Of a stretch of 64,000 nucleotides of DNA, positions 8,559-16,630 are shown in pieces. Numbering within the stretch: the first letter of the stretch is position 1; each line of letters starts with the position of its first letter. Under the pieces are notes generated by a model, which was not told the origin of the DNA, searched no databases, and saw only the letters and a program-made list of their open reading frames with translations. Position numbers and translations under genes: made by a program. Origin of the DNA: Pediococcus acidilactici DSM 20284 (lineage in GTDB: Bacteria; Bacillota; Bacilli; Lactobacillales; Lactobacillaceae); the NCBI RefSeq assembly GCF_000146325.1, contig NZ_GL397067.1:788919-852918 (forward strand). Direction: 5' to 3'.

Positions 8559-8740
8559 AAAAACTCCGTCATCCCCCAACAAATTAGGATTCCATCCTTT
8601 CAGAGATATTTGCAAAATGAAATATTTTTTTTGCAAAAAGCCTTATTTCTGCCTTTTTTCTCCTAAATTTCCATAAATAAAGCGTTTTCTGTACAAGACT
8701 TCTTAGCGGATTTTTTATAAAAAAACGTGATAGAGAAACT

Positions 8741-8781
8741 AAAAAAGACTTCCCAAGAAGCTAAAAATCCTTGAAAAGTCC
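8741..8781 (-). terminator. Terminator of the esterase gene
   Basis: On the minus strand GGGACTTTTCAAGG, a short loop, CTTGGGAAGTC and then six Ts. It resembles the companion hairpins of the palindromic repeats but has no repeat beside it. Confidence 0.75.
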
Positions 8782-8872
8782 CTCTAATTTATCAAACATC
8801 ACAGCGCTAAACCTTGTATCCATAGTCAATTTATATTGTATTAGACGGTCGCCGGCTAACCAGATCCACCAG

Positions 8873-9862
8873 CTAATCTAAGTTTTTTAAAAAATCTTGT
8901 GTATTCTCGAAACATTCTTTACCAGCCCGGCTATCCAAATCAAACTGGTATTCATGGTTAACTTTTCGTCCTTTACCGAAAAATAACGCCTGCGTAGCCA
9001 CTCCTTCCTCACGTAATTTATGGTATAGCTCTTTTCCTTGGGCTTCAAAAGATCCATTATTACCATCTGTAATAAAAATCGGTGGGAATTGCTTATTCAC
9101 GTAATTCACCGTGGAAACCAACCGCCCCTTTGCCGAACTTTTCCAATCCTTGTCGCCTAGGTATGCCCAGCCGACTTGATTAACAAAAAGTTTCGTCATG
9201 GTATCTACGTGCTTTTTATTTACCATTTGTTTAATATCATACGGCCCACAGTATAATAATCCGCCAACAATTTTTACATCTCTCAAATGATGATAATTTA
9301 TTGCGGTAGCTAGCTGATGGTTACACTGCGCGGCAATTACTTGAGACGCAATATGGGCCCCAGCTGAATCACCACCGACGACTACTTTTTGCACATTTAA
9401 TTGTTTTGCATAGTTACGATGCACGAATTGAATGGCTTCCCGCATCTGGTTCACTTGGGTGGGATACTGGCGATCCGGAGCAAGCGTGTAGTTAATTGAC
9501 ACGACGTTATACCCATTTGCCGCCATTTTAGTAGCCCAATAAGTGGTTCCCGACTTATCGCCAGCAACAAAGGCACCCCCGTGCGCCCAAATAATCGTTG
9601 GTTTAGTACGGTTATCCTTTTTATAAAAAATATCCATGGTGTTTTTAGCGGATTGCGATGAATATCTGACATCCTTTTTAATGGAAATCTGATCCCGATA
9701 ACCCTGATACGCGCGTGGCCTAATTGCAGCTTCGTCTTTTGCAGCGTGATTTAAAAAGAAGACGAATGGTCTCGGAGAAACATTAATTGCAATAGCAATC
9801 GCTAAACCAGCTCCCCCAATTAAGATTAGTAAATATTTGATGATGCGCTTAAAAAGCTTCAT
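8873..9862 (-). CDS. Membrane-anchored alpha/beta hydrolase (HSL-type esterase)
   Basis: A 329-residue esterase/lipase-like enzyme. One N-terminal hydrophobic segment (about 9-28) probably anchors it with the enzyme outside the membrane. The oxyanion-hole motif HGGAF (near 95) and nucleophile elbow GGDSAGAH (near 165) define the hormone-sensitive lipase family. The triad acid is probably in FITDGNNGSFE (near 270) and the base is the His of NHEYQFDL (near 305). The start follows GGGGAG at 6 bases. It is a single gene, ending at the hairpin at 8741-8781. The substrate is unknown; short acyl esters are usual for the family. Confidence 0.85.
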   Translation of the reverse strand: MKLFKRIIKYLLILIGGAGLAIAIAINVSPRPFVFFLNHAAKDEAAIRPRAYQGYRDQISIKKDVRYSSQSAKNTMDIFYKKDNRTKPTIIWAHGGAFVAGDKSGTTYWATKMAANGYNVVSINYTLAPDRQYPTQVNQMREAIQFVHRNYAKQLNVQKVVVGGDSAGAHIASQVIAAQCNHQLATAINYHHLRDVKIVGGLLYCGPYDIKQMVNKKHVDTMTKLFVNQVGWAYLGDKDWKSSAKGRLVSTVNYVNKQFPPIFITDGNNGSFEAQGKELYHKLREEGVATQALFFGKGRKVNHEYQFDLDSRAGKECFENTQDFLKNLD

Positions 9863-10180
9863 GCCTACTCCCCTAACTTTACTACTGTATCCTAAATAAA
9901 TTATTCACCGTTCTTTGGATTATTAAATTACGTTGATTGTTCCGTAATAACGTAGTTTTTAACTCTAAAATCCATCTTATCAAAAACTTTCTTTCCTATA
10001 TAGTAGTCTCCAACAATATGACGATTTTTTGCTAAACACCCTTTGTTGATGTAAATAGTCGGCTTGATGCAAATTAAAAGGACTTGGCCATTTTTAACCA
10101 AATCCTTTAATTTTTCTATCTATTAAATTATTTTTTTAGATTGTAATTATTTTTCAACGTGAGTACCATCTGTAATCGCG
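9863..10180. other. Intergenic stretch between esterase and gntP
   Basis: No gene seen. AT-rich esterase upstream region and the gntP terminator at 10071-10115. Confidence 0.6.
10071..10115 (-). terminator. Terminator of gntP
   Basis: AAATTAAAAGGACTTGG pairs with CCAAATCCTTTAATTT (one mismatch region). On the minus strand it ends in TTTTAATTT. Confidence 0.65.
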
Positions 10181-11533
10181 TTATACCACTAAACTCAGAA
10201 CTAATACTCCTGCTAAGCCTACTACGGAAATTACCGTTTCGAGCATCGTCCACGTTAGGAGGGTTTCCTTAACAGTTAAATCAAAATACTCTTTAAACAT
10301 CCAAAATCCAGAATCGTTAACATGACTAGCCGCTAAACTACCTGCTCCAACAGAAAGAACCATCAGTGCGGGATCGATTCCCGCTCCTTGCATCAAAGGT
10401 AGTACCAAGCCTGCCGCGGTGAGGGCTGAAACGGTAGCTGATCCTAGTGCTACCCGCAAAATCACGGCAATTAGCCAACCTAAAATTAATGGTGAAATGC
10501 TTGAAGAAGCAAACGCCGTTTTAATGGCGTCGCCCACTCCCCCGTCAATCAAAACTTGCTTGAAGGCACCGCCCCCACCAATTACGAGGAGTAACATCGC
10601 GATTGACTTTACCGCGTCTTCTAAAGTATTCATAATCTCACCACTAGGAATGTTACGGTGATAACCCATTGACCAAATTGCGAATAATAAGGAAATTAAC
10701 ATTGCAATACTTGGCGAACCGATGAAACTAATTAAGTTGTCTAAGAAGTTTGGATGTGTAGGTGTGACCCCGTTGTGAACCACAAGGTCATAAATCGTTG
10801 TGATGGCCATCAAAATTACTGGAAATAGCGAGGTTAACACCGCCATTCCAAAACTTGGCGTCTCTGACAACTTAAATTCCTTTTGGGGACCCAAAGCCTT
10901 TAAATTACCCGTCCGTTCAAAAGCGCTTGGCACCATTTTACGTGCAATCTTAGTAAATAAAATTCCCGCAACGTAAACCGTTGGAATGGCCACGATAATT
11001 CCGTAAAGCAGTACCTTACCCGCGTTAGCATTCAAAACTGTCGCAATTGCGGTTGGTGCTGGATGGGGTGGTAAAAACCCGTGGGTAACTGATAAAGCCG
11101 TTGCCATTGGAATCCCTAGCGCGAGAACTGAAACCCCGGCTTCAGTAGCAATTGCAAACACAATTGGAACTAAGAGTACAATGCCGACTTCGAAGAACAA
11201 CGCAATCCCAATAATAAAGGAAGCCACTACTACCGCCATTTGCAAGAAGCGCCGGCCAAACTTATTAATTAAGGTATGGGCAATGCGATAAGCACCACCT
11301 GCGTTGGCAACTAACCGTCCTAACATTGCCCCAAAACCAAAGACTAGTGCTAATTCGCCCAGCTGACTGCCAATCCCGTTTTGAATGGTGTCCGCGATTT
11401 TACTTGCGGGCATTCCCAGTCCCAGTCCCACTACTACTGACGTAACGATCAATGAAACGTATGTGTTAAATTTAAATTTAATAATTAAAGTGAGTAATAA
11501 AATAATTCCAACAATTAGAACTATAAACTCCAT
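10181..11533 (-). CDS. gntP: Gluconate:H+ symporter, GntP family
   Basis: A 450-residue integral membrane transporter with about 12-14 hydrophobic segments. It shows GntP-family stretches such as GGAYRIAHTLINKFGRRFLQ (near 85), THGFLPPHPAPTAIA (near 155) and HVNDSGFWMFKEYF near the C-terminus. It imports gluconate for the kinase and dehydrogenase encoded just upstream. The frame opens at a GTG, but that codon lies inside the AAGGAG ribosome binding site; the ATG 9 bases further (11533) has 8-base spacing and is preferred. A terminator-like hairpin (11588-11640) and a cre-like site (11558-11572) separate it from gntK. Confidence 0.93.
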   Translation of the reverse strand: MEFIVLIVGIILLLTLIIKFKFNTYVSLIVTSVVVGLGLGMPASKIADTIQNGIGSQLGELALVFGFGAMLGRLVANAGGAYRIAHTLINKFGRRFLQMAVVVASFIIGIALFFEVGIVLLVPIVFAIATEAGVSVLALGIPMATALSVTHGFLPPHPAPTAIATVLNANAGKVLLYGIIVAIPTVYVAGILFTKIARKMVPSAFERTGNLKALGPQKEFKLSETPSFGMAVLTSLFPVILMAITTIYDLVVHNGVTPTHPNFLDNLISFIGSPSIAMLISLLFAIWSMGYHRNIPSGEIMNTLEDAVKSIAMLLLVIGGGGAFKQVLIDGGVGDAIKTAFASSSISPLILGWLIAVILRVALGSATVSALTAAGLVLPLMQGAGIDPALMVLSVGAGSLAASHVNDSGFWMFKEYFDLTVKETLLTWTMLETVISVVGLAGVLVLSLVV

Positions 11534-11557
11534 TGTTTTCACTCCTTATCAGCGCTA

Positions 11558-11572
11558 GGTAAGCGTTTGCAT
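11558..11572 (-). promoter_or_regulatory. cre-like CcpA site upstream of gntP
   Basis: Minus strand ATGCAAACGCTTACC matches 14 of 15 positions of WTGNAANCGNWNNCW, 25 bases before the gntP start. Confidence 0.55.
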
Positions 11573-11587
11573 GCTTTTCCAAAAATA

Positions 11588-11640
11588 CAGGAGACTGAAA
11601 AACTTCCTATTTATAATAGTTCATTCAGTCTCCAGTTTTT
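11588..11640. terminator. Bidirectional hairpin between gntK and gntP
   Basis: GGAGACTGAA (11590-11599) pairs with TTCAGTCTCC (11624-11633). T runs lie on both sides. It should limit read-through from gntK into gntP. Confidence 0.75.
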
Positions 11641-11714
11641 TGAATCGCGGTGCTGGTAGCTTACGATTGCTACTTTTTAAAATTTCTGACTAAATTACGG
11701 CCCTACCTTGACAA

Positions 11715-13277
11715 TTAATCTTCTTCCGCAATTCGCGCGTGAGGGTTAGGGTGTTTGCGCTGGAAGTCCGCAATGCTGTCATATTCGCCTGCTAATTCGT
11801 CCGTTAACCGGATCCAAATTGGTAATAGTTCCCGGTAAACCCCGAAGTTTTCTTGGTTAGGATGGTGTTGGTGTGTAACCCCCACCATTGATTTAACGGC
11901 ACTGAGATCGTCAATAATTCCCAAACTCTTCATTCCGATTACAACCGCTCCAAGTGCTGAACTTTCAAAACTTTCCGGAATGTTAACGTCTTGCTCGAAA
12001 ATATCTGCTAGCATTTGCCGCCATAATTCGCTTCGCGCAAATCCGCCGGTGGCTTGAATTGATTTCGGTTTCCCCGCAACCCCTTCGATCATCAGCATGA
12101 CCATGTAAAGGTTATAAACAATTCCCTCTAGTGCAGCCCGGACCATGTGTGCTCGGGTATGTTGCCGCGTAAGTCCAAAGAAACTACCCCGGGCGTTAGC
12201 GTCCCAGATCGGTGCTCGTTCGCCACCTAAGTACGGGTGGAATAATAACCCGTCAGCGCCGGCGGGAATCTTAGCGGCAATGTCAGTTAAAATTTCGTAC
12301 GAGTTAACTTGCATTTGTTCTGCAGTAATTTTTTCTGGAGAAAACAGCTGGTCGCGAACCCACCGGAAAACAATTCCGCCGTTATTTACCGGTCCACCAA
12401 CTACCCATTTGTTATCGTCAAGGTAGTAGGTGAACAAGCGTCCACGGGGGTCAACTACCGGGTGGTCAACCACTACCCGTACCGCACCCGATGTACCAAT
12501 TGTGACCGCCAAAACTCCTGGATCAATGGCGTTCACACCTAGATTGCTTAAGGTTCCGTCACTGGCTCCTAAAATAAATGGAGTATCAGGATTGATTCCG
12601 GTCACCTCTGCGTAAGAACGGTCCATTCCAACTAATTGTTCTTCTGGGGTAACTAACTCAGGAAGTTGTTCCCGACTAATTCCAACGGTTTCTAAGGCTA
12701 AACTGTCCCAATCCTTTTCAAAAATATTAAATAAACCAGTTGCGTTGGCTAGTGAATAATCCTGGACGTATTTGCCGTATAGGCGGAACAATACGTAGTC
12801 CTTAATGCCAATAAAATGCTTAGCTTTTTTAAATAATTCTGGTTGATCTTTTTTTAACCAAAGTAGCTTAACCATTGGTGACATTGGGTGGGTAGGTACC
12901 CCGGTGCGCGCGTATAACTTGGCACCTAAGCCGTTTTCCTTAAGTTCTTCAGCTTCTCGGCTAGCCCGGTTGTCTGCCCACGTAATCACCCGAGTTAACG
13001 GTTGGTCGTTTTGATCCATTAAAATCAAACTGTGCATCGCACTGGAAAATGAGACCCCAGCAATTTGGTCAGCCGCAACTCGACTTTTCCGCATTACTTC
13101 CGTCAAGCCACTGATTACCGCGTCAAAAATTTCTTCCGGATCCTCTTCCGCCATGTCAGGAGTTTCTTGATACAAAGGATATGGATTATTGGCGTACGCA
13201 ATCGATTTTCCCTTTAAATCAAATAAAACTACCTTGGTACTGGTAGTCCCCAAATCAACACCAATCATGTACTTCAT
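11715..13277 (-). CDS. gntK: Gluconokinase, FGGY family
   Basis: Phosphorylates gluconate to 6-phosphogluconate with ATP. About 520 residues of FGGY-kinase fold: GVDLGTTSTKVVLFD at the N-terminus (phosphate loop), EDPEEIFDAV, TWADNRASREAEEL near 90, TIGTSGAVRV near 260, and the second signature with GGFARSELWRQMLADI near 410. The first ATG (13286) abuts the AGGGG sequence; the second ATG (13277) has 9-base spacing and gives MKYMIGVDLG, the usual family start, so it is preferred. It follows gnd by 12 bases in one operon. The long FGGY type is the common gluconokinase of Gram-positive bacteria. Confidence 0.93.
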   Translation of the reverse strand: MKYMIGVDLGTTSTKVVLFDLKGKSIAYANNPYPLYQETPDMAEEDPEEIFDAVISGLTEVMRKSRVAADQIAGVSFSSAMHSLILMDQNDQPLTRVITWADNRASREAEELKENGLGAKLYARTGVPTHPMSPMVKLLWLKKDQPELFKKAKHFIGIKDYVLFRLYGKYVQDYSLANATGLFNIFEKDWDSLALETVGISREQLPELVTPEEQLVGMDRSYAEVTGINPDTPFILGASDGTLSNLGVNAIDPGVLAVTIGTSGAVRVVVDHPVVDPRGRLFTYYLDDNKWVVGGPVNNGGIVFRWVRDQLFSPEKITAEQMQVNSYEILTDIAAKIPAGADGLLFHPYLGGERAPIWDANARGSFFGLTRQHTRAHMVRAALEGIVYNLYMVMLMIEGVAGKPKSIQATGGFARSELWRQMLADIFEQDVNIPESFESSALGAVVIGMKSLGIIDDLSAVKSMVGVTHQHHPNQENFGVYRELLPIWIRLTDELAGEYDSIADFQRKHPNPHARIAEED

Positions 13278-13289
13278 CTGCTTCATCCC

Positions 13290-14192
13290 CTATTTTTCCT
13301 GATGGTCAACTGCATGACCGCCGAATTCATTTCGTAATGCCGCAACTACTTTTCCGGTCATCGTATCGTCTTTTTCCGAACGGTAACGCATCATCAATGC
13401 ACTCGAAATTACCGGAGTAGGCACTCGCAACCGCAACGCCTCTTGTACCGTCCATGCTCCTTCACCAGAGCTATGCATTACACCCTTAATTTCATCTAAG
13501 TTAGCATCTTTACTAAAGGCATCTTGGGCTAGTTCCATAAGCCAGCTCCGGACCACCGAACCGTGGTTCCAAACTTTAGCAACCGCTTCGTTATCATAGT
13601 CAAATTGGCTTTCACTCAAAACTTCGAAACCTTCCCCAATTGCTTGCATCATGCCGTATTCAATTCCGTTATGCACCATCTTTAAATAATGTCCTGAACC
13701 TGCTTTACCGGTATACAAGTAGCCATCTTCAGCGGCAATCGCTTTAAATAGGGGTTCAATTCGAGCAAAGATTGGTTGAGGCCCCCCAATCATAAAGTTA
13801 CCATTTTGCCGTGCCCCAGCCTTACCACCTGAGGTTCCAACATCAAAGAAGTGAATTCCTTGTTCCTTTAAAATTTCTGCATGGCGAATCGAATCTTGGT
13901 AAAACGAATTTCCACCGTCAATTACCACGTCGTCTTCGTCTAGCAACTCACTGAGTTCTTTAATTGTATCGTCAGTGGGTTTGCCAGCTGGTAGCATTGA
14001 CCAAACGATTCGGGGCTGCGTTAGTCCCTTTACTAAAGATTGAAGGTCGGTAACCGTCTTGATTTGGGCCTTGGTTGCCGCTTGGCGCGCCTCGGCAAAC
14101 AGATCAAAAGCAACCACCTCAATTTGGTGGTCACGCATATTCTTAGCTAAGTTAAGTCCCATCTTGCCTAAACCGATTAATCCAATTTCCAT
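13290..14192 (-). CDS. gnd: 6-phosphogluconate dehydrogenase, decarboxylating, short type
   Basis: Oxidises 6-phosphogluconate to ribulose 5-phosphate and CO2. The 300-residue length marks the short GntZ/YqeC-like class rather than the 470-residue form. The Rossmann motif GLIGLGKMGLNLAKNM is at 4-19, the substrate loop GTSGGKAGARQNGNFMIGG near 120, and GHYLKMVHNGIEYG (catalytic Lys, and Asn) near 168. It is the first gene of the gluconate operon, with GAGGGG before the ATG. It is divergent from the RpiR regulator, and a cre-like site lies between them. The short enzymes often use NAD; the cofactor here is inference. Confidence 0.92.
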   Translation of the reverse strand: MEIGLIGLGKMGLNLAKNMRDHQIEVVAFDLFAEARQAATKAQIKTVTDLQSLVKGLTQPRIVWSMLPAGKPTDDTIKELSELLDEDDVVIDGGNSFYQDSIRHAEILKEQGIHFFDVGTSGGKAGARQNGNFMIGGPQPIFARIEPLFKAIAAEDGYLYTGKAGSGHYLKMVHNGIEYGMMQAIGEGFEVLSESQFDYDNEAVAKVWNHGSVVRSWLMELAQDAFSKDANLDEIKGVMHSSGEGAWTVQEALRLRVPTPVISSALMMRYRSEKDDTMTGKVVAALRNEFGGHAVDHQEK

Positions 14193-14257
14193 AATAACCC
14201 CTCGCTTATCTTCGTATAATTAATTCCATATTCATTCTATGAAAATATTTTACATAA

Positions 14258-14272
14258 ATCAAGCGCTTTCAT
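14258..14272 (-). promoter_or_regulatory. cre-like CcpA site between gnd and the RpiR regulator
   Basis: Minus strand ATGAAAGCGCTTGAT matches 14 of 15 positions of WTGNAANCGNWNNCW, about 65 bases upstream of gnd. Confidence 0.55.
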
Positions 14273-14302
14273 GAAATTATTTTTCTGAGCTAGATTTAGT
14301 GA

Positions 14303-14308
14303 TATACT
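14303..14308 (+). promoter_or_regulatory. -10 box of the RpiR regulator
   Basis: TATACT lies 35 bases before the start codon. No convincing -35 box was found. Confidence 0.4.
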
Positions 14309-14342
14309 GAACATAAGTAAACTTGATGGGAGTATCTACACA

Positions 14343-15185
14343 ATGTCAAATTTTGCGTTACGTATTCAGGCGTGCCAAAGCAACTTTAGCGATAAAGAAC
14401 GCCAATTAGCGACGTTTCTTTTAAAGAATCAAAGTCAAATTAGTCACGCCACCATTTCTGAACTAAGTCAAAAAACTGCGATTTCTACCGCGACCATTTC
14501 ACGCTTCGCTAAAAATTTGGGGTTTAAAAATTTTCAGGAGCTAAAGTTAAGTCTCGCTCAGACCGAAAATTCCGATAACCTTTTTGCAGAGATTAGTCCT
14601 AGTGATTCCCCAGTCACCGTTGCCGAAAAGGTTTTTGCGGCTAACGCAGATGCTTTAAAAGCCACGGTGAAATCCCTTAGCGAAACTGACTTAGCAATCT
14701 GCGTTCAACTCTTATTAGACGCCCAGCAGGTGGGCATTTTTGGACTGGGAGCTAGTAACATTGTTGCCCTGGATGGCTATCATAAATTCCTGCGAACCCC
14801 GCTAGACGTGGTTTACGCAAATGATTTTCATATGCAAATCATGGCAGCAACTCGTCTAACTGCTAAGGACGTAATGCTTTTGATTTCGCATTCGGGCGAA
14901 GACCGGGATGCGATTGCCTTAGCTAACTTAGCGTTACAACACCAAGTTCCCTTAATTTTAATCACTAGCTCTGCAAACGCCACCCTAGCTAAAATGGCGG
15001 ACGTTACCCTAATTTCGGTTGCTGAAGAAGCACTATACCGTTCCGAAGCTCTTCACGCACTAATTGCGCAGATGAGTATTATGGACGCCCTCTTTATGTC
15101 GGTAGCAATCAAGACCAACCATAAAATTGCTTTGAAAATTCACCAAGAAATTAAAAAAACTCGTAAAAATGACCCGTTGTTTTAA
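14343..15185 (+). CDS. RpiR family transcriptional regulator of the gluconate operon
   Basis: A 280-residue cytoplasmic regulator. The N-terminal HTH of the RpiR type spans about 1-77 (SHATISELSQKTAISTATIS, then RFAKNLGF). The C-terminal SIS sugar-phosphate-binding domain spans about 105-250 (VGIFGLGASNIVALDGYHKF, MLLISHSGEDRDAIALA). RpiR proteins sense phosphosugars; divergent placement next to gnd-gntK-gntP points to 6-phosphogluconate as ligand, which is inference. GGGAG lies 9 bases before the ATG. The 3' end is followed by palindromic repeat B rather than a simple terminator. Confidence 0.9.
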   Translation: MSNFALRIQACQSNFSDKERQLATFLLKNQSQISHATISELSQKTAISTATISRFAKNLGFKNFQELKLSLAQTENSDNLFAEISPSDSPVTVAEKVFAANADALKATVKSLSETDLAICVQLLLDAQQVGIFGLGASNIVALDGYHKFLRTPLDVVYANDFHMQIMAATRLTAKDVMLLISHSGEDRDAIALANLALQHQVPLILITSSANATLAKMADVTLISVAEEALYRSEALHALIAQMSIMDALFMSVAIKTNHKIALKIHQEIKKTRKNDPLF

Positions 15186-15193
15186 AACCAAAA

Positions 15194-15310
15194 GAGTACG
15201 AGACCAAAATTGAGTAATTTACGAGCGTTAACTAAAAATTGACCATCACACCTGAATTGGGCATGATGGTCAATTTTAGATTACGCGGAACAAACTGACT
15301 TTTGGCTCTC
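15194..15310 (+). repeat. Intergenic palindromic repeat, copy B
   Basis: The outer arms GAGACCAAAA and TTTTGGCTCTC pair. Inside are AATTTACGAGCGTTAAC, a strong central hairpin (TAAAAATTGACCATCA/TGATGGTCAATTTTA) and ATTACGCGGAACAAACTGAC. The block order is the same as in copy A. Confidence 0.75.
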
Positions 15311-15325
15311 CTGAAGTTAAATCAC

Positions 15326-15377
15326 AAAACAACTTTTTAAAAATCTTTTCATCCTTGAAAAGCAATCTTCAGTTTTT
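15326..15377 (+). repeat. Companion hairpin of repeat B
   Basis: AATCTTTTCATCCTTGAAAAGCA segment 16 bases after repeat B. On the minus strand it lies just downstream of the 78-residue gene and may end its transcript. Confidence 0.5.
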
Positions 15378-15419
15378 CCCAGCTGCTCCAGAACTTTGAA
15401 ACAAAAAAATTAGCGTTTT

Positions 15420-15656
15420 TTAGTCGAGGCGTAATCCTTCAAGCGCCTTAACCAGCATTTCACGATCCGCCTTCTTAAAGAACTTAAATTGGCTTGCTTC
15501 TAGTTCGTTAAATTCTTCAATCAACATGTACGCCGTTAAGTAACGCTTTAGTGCGTCCTTGCTTGCGCGAACATCATCGGGATTATCTAACTTAGAGCCG
15601 CTGATTACTGCCAAAGCGAATTCATTCGGGTTAATCTTAATTTTTTTCTCAGCCAT
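15420..15656 (-). CDS. Small conserved-looking protein of unknown function
   Basis: A 78-residue, charged, soluble, mostly helical protein. AAGGAG lies 8 bases before the ATG and codon usage is like the neighbours, so it is probably real. No signal peptide, membrane segment or known motif is recognised; the C-terminal half (FKFFKKADREMLVKALEGL) is amphipathic. It sits between the gluconate module and the end of the accessory Sec operon, but a terminator separates it from gtfB, so it need not belong to that system. Confidence 0.6.
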   Translation of the reverse strand: MAEKKIKINPNEFALAVISGSKLDNPDDVRASKDALKRYLTAYMLIEEFNELEASQFKFFKKADREMLVKALEGLRLD

Positions 15657-15729
15657 CCTTCATTCTCCTTAACGTATATATTTGTGTCTCCGGTATTATA
15701 TTCCTTAGTTTCTCACTTTTCAAGTAACC

Positions 15730-15778
15730 AAAAAAATGAGTGGACCTTCCTCACTAACTAAGGATTGCACCACTCATT
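15730..15778 (-). terminator. Terminator of the accessory Sec operon
   Basis: AATGAGTGG (15770-15778) pairs with CCACTCATT and runs into seven Ts on the minus strand. It begins only four bases after the gtfB stop codon. Confidence 0.88.
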
Positions 15779-15781
15779 AAT

Positions 15782-16630
15782 TTATTGTTTAGGTTCGACT
15801 TTAGAAACGTCTAAACCTAGATCAAGCATTTTTTGGTAGTCTTCGCTACTTACCACTACGCGTTGAATGTAGTCGATATGATTTTCCATGATTAGTTTAA
15901 GATTTCCCTTTACTTGCCCACCTTCAAAAGCCGGTTCTTCCAGATAAAGTGTATTTTTAGACTGGGTATTTTTCAGAGCATCTAATTCAACGCCTAAATA
16001 AGTAATTCCGACTTCGTCTTCAGGTTTAACAATTTTGGCAACTTGTGCAGCTTGAAATTGCGCCATGTTATCGTACTTTTCAATAATTTTCTTAGTTTTG
16101 GGATTTTCTACCGTAATAAAGTTAATTTTCCCTTCATAAAAATAAAACCGCAAACGAACGTCACCATTATCATCAAAGAAATCAATTTCTTGCACTTTAT
16201 CCTTATAATAGAACAAGTTACTAAAGAGTTTTCCATCAAAAGTGTACTCCTCTACCATATCCCGAGTACCGTCTTCATTAAAAAATTTGATATCTTGAAC
16301 TAAACGACGTGAACGAGGGAAAGTACGCATTTCTCCGAATGTAACTCCATCTTTAATGAGGGTAATTACACCATCATGGTTCATAAAAATTTCGGCACCA
16401 TCTACTGTAGGCACTTTGTCGAAGAATAGAGAATTATTTTCGTCGTACGTCCTTTTGGTAACATAATCAACGATGTTAATCATCTTTGGATATTCTTCTT
16501 TTTTTAAACGAACGAAAAATGGCTCCGGTAATAAAGTAATTAAGGTGCTGTTATTCTTTTCTGCACGTTCCTTTTGAGATTTCCAATTATCCGTTCCTGG
16601 TCGTAAAATACTTACTAACTCATAGTTCAT
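15782..16630 (-). CDS. gtfB: GtfB-like accessory Sec glycosylation chaperone, C-terminus missing
   Basis: GtfB pairs with GtfA to form the O-GlcNAc transferase that first modifies serine-rich adhesins; GtfB binds the acceptor. This copy overlaps gtfA by 11 bases and shows the beta-rich insert expected of GtfB (FFNEDGTRDMVEEYTFDGK and IDFFDDNGDVRLRFYFYEGK). It ends at residue 282 after RVVVSSEDYQKMLDLGLDVS, whereas family members of about 440 residues continue into a second Rossmann-like domain. The operon terminator starts four bases after the stop. Either the second domain has been lost or this is a short lineage form. Assignment is by context and partial similarity. Confidence 0.72.
   Translation of the reverse strand: MNYELVSILRPGTDNWKSQKERAEKNNSTLITLLPEPFFVRLKKEEYPKMINIVDYVTKRTYDENNSLFFDKVPTVDGAEIFMNHDGVITLIKDGVTFGEMRTFPRSRRLVQDIKFFNEDGTRDMVEEYTFDGKLFSNLFYYKDKVQEIDFFDDNGDVRLRFYFYEGKINFITVENPKTKKIIEKYDNMAQFQAAQVAKIVKPEDEVGITYLGVELDALKNTQSKNTLYLEEPAFEGGQVKGNLKLIMENHIDYIQRVVVSSEDYQKMLDLGLDVSKVEPKQ

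Larger units (their letters stand above)
8409..8872. other. Gene-free stretch with LysM promoter region and terminator
   Basis: Contains the LysM gene leader and control region: a GTTTCAACA segment near 8459, TGTAATAT -10-like sequence near 8490 and the TTACA triple. CAAAATGAAATATT occurs near 8614, also found about 80 bases beyond the triple of the paralogue (near 7723). The esterase terminator is at 8741-8781. No gene is seen. Confidence 0.6.
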
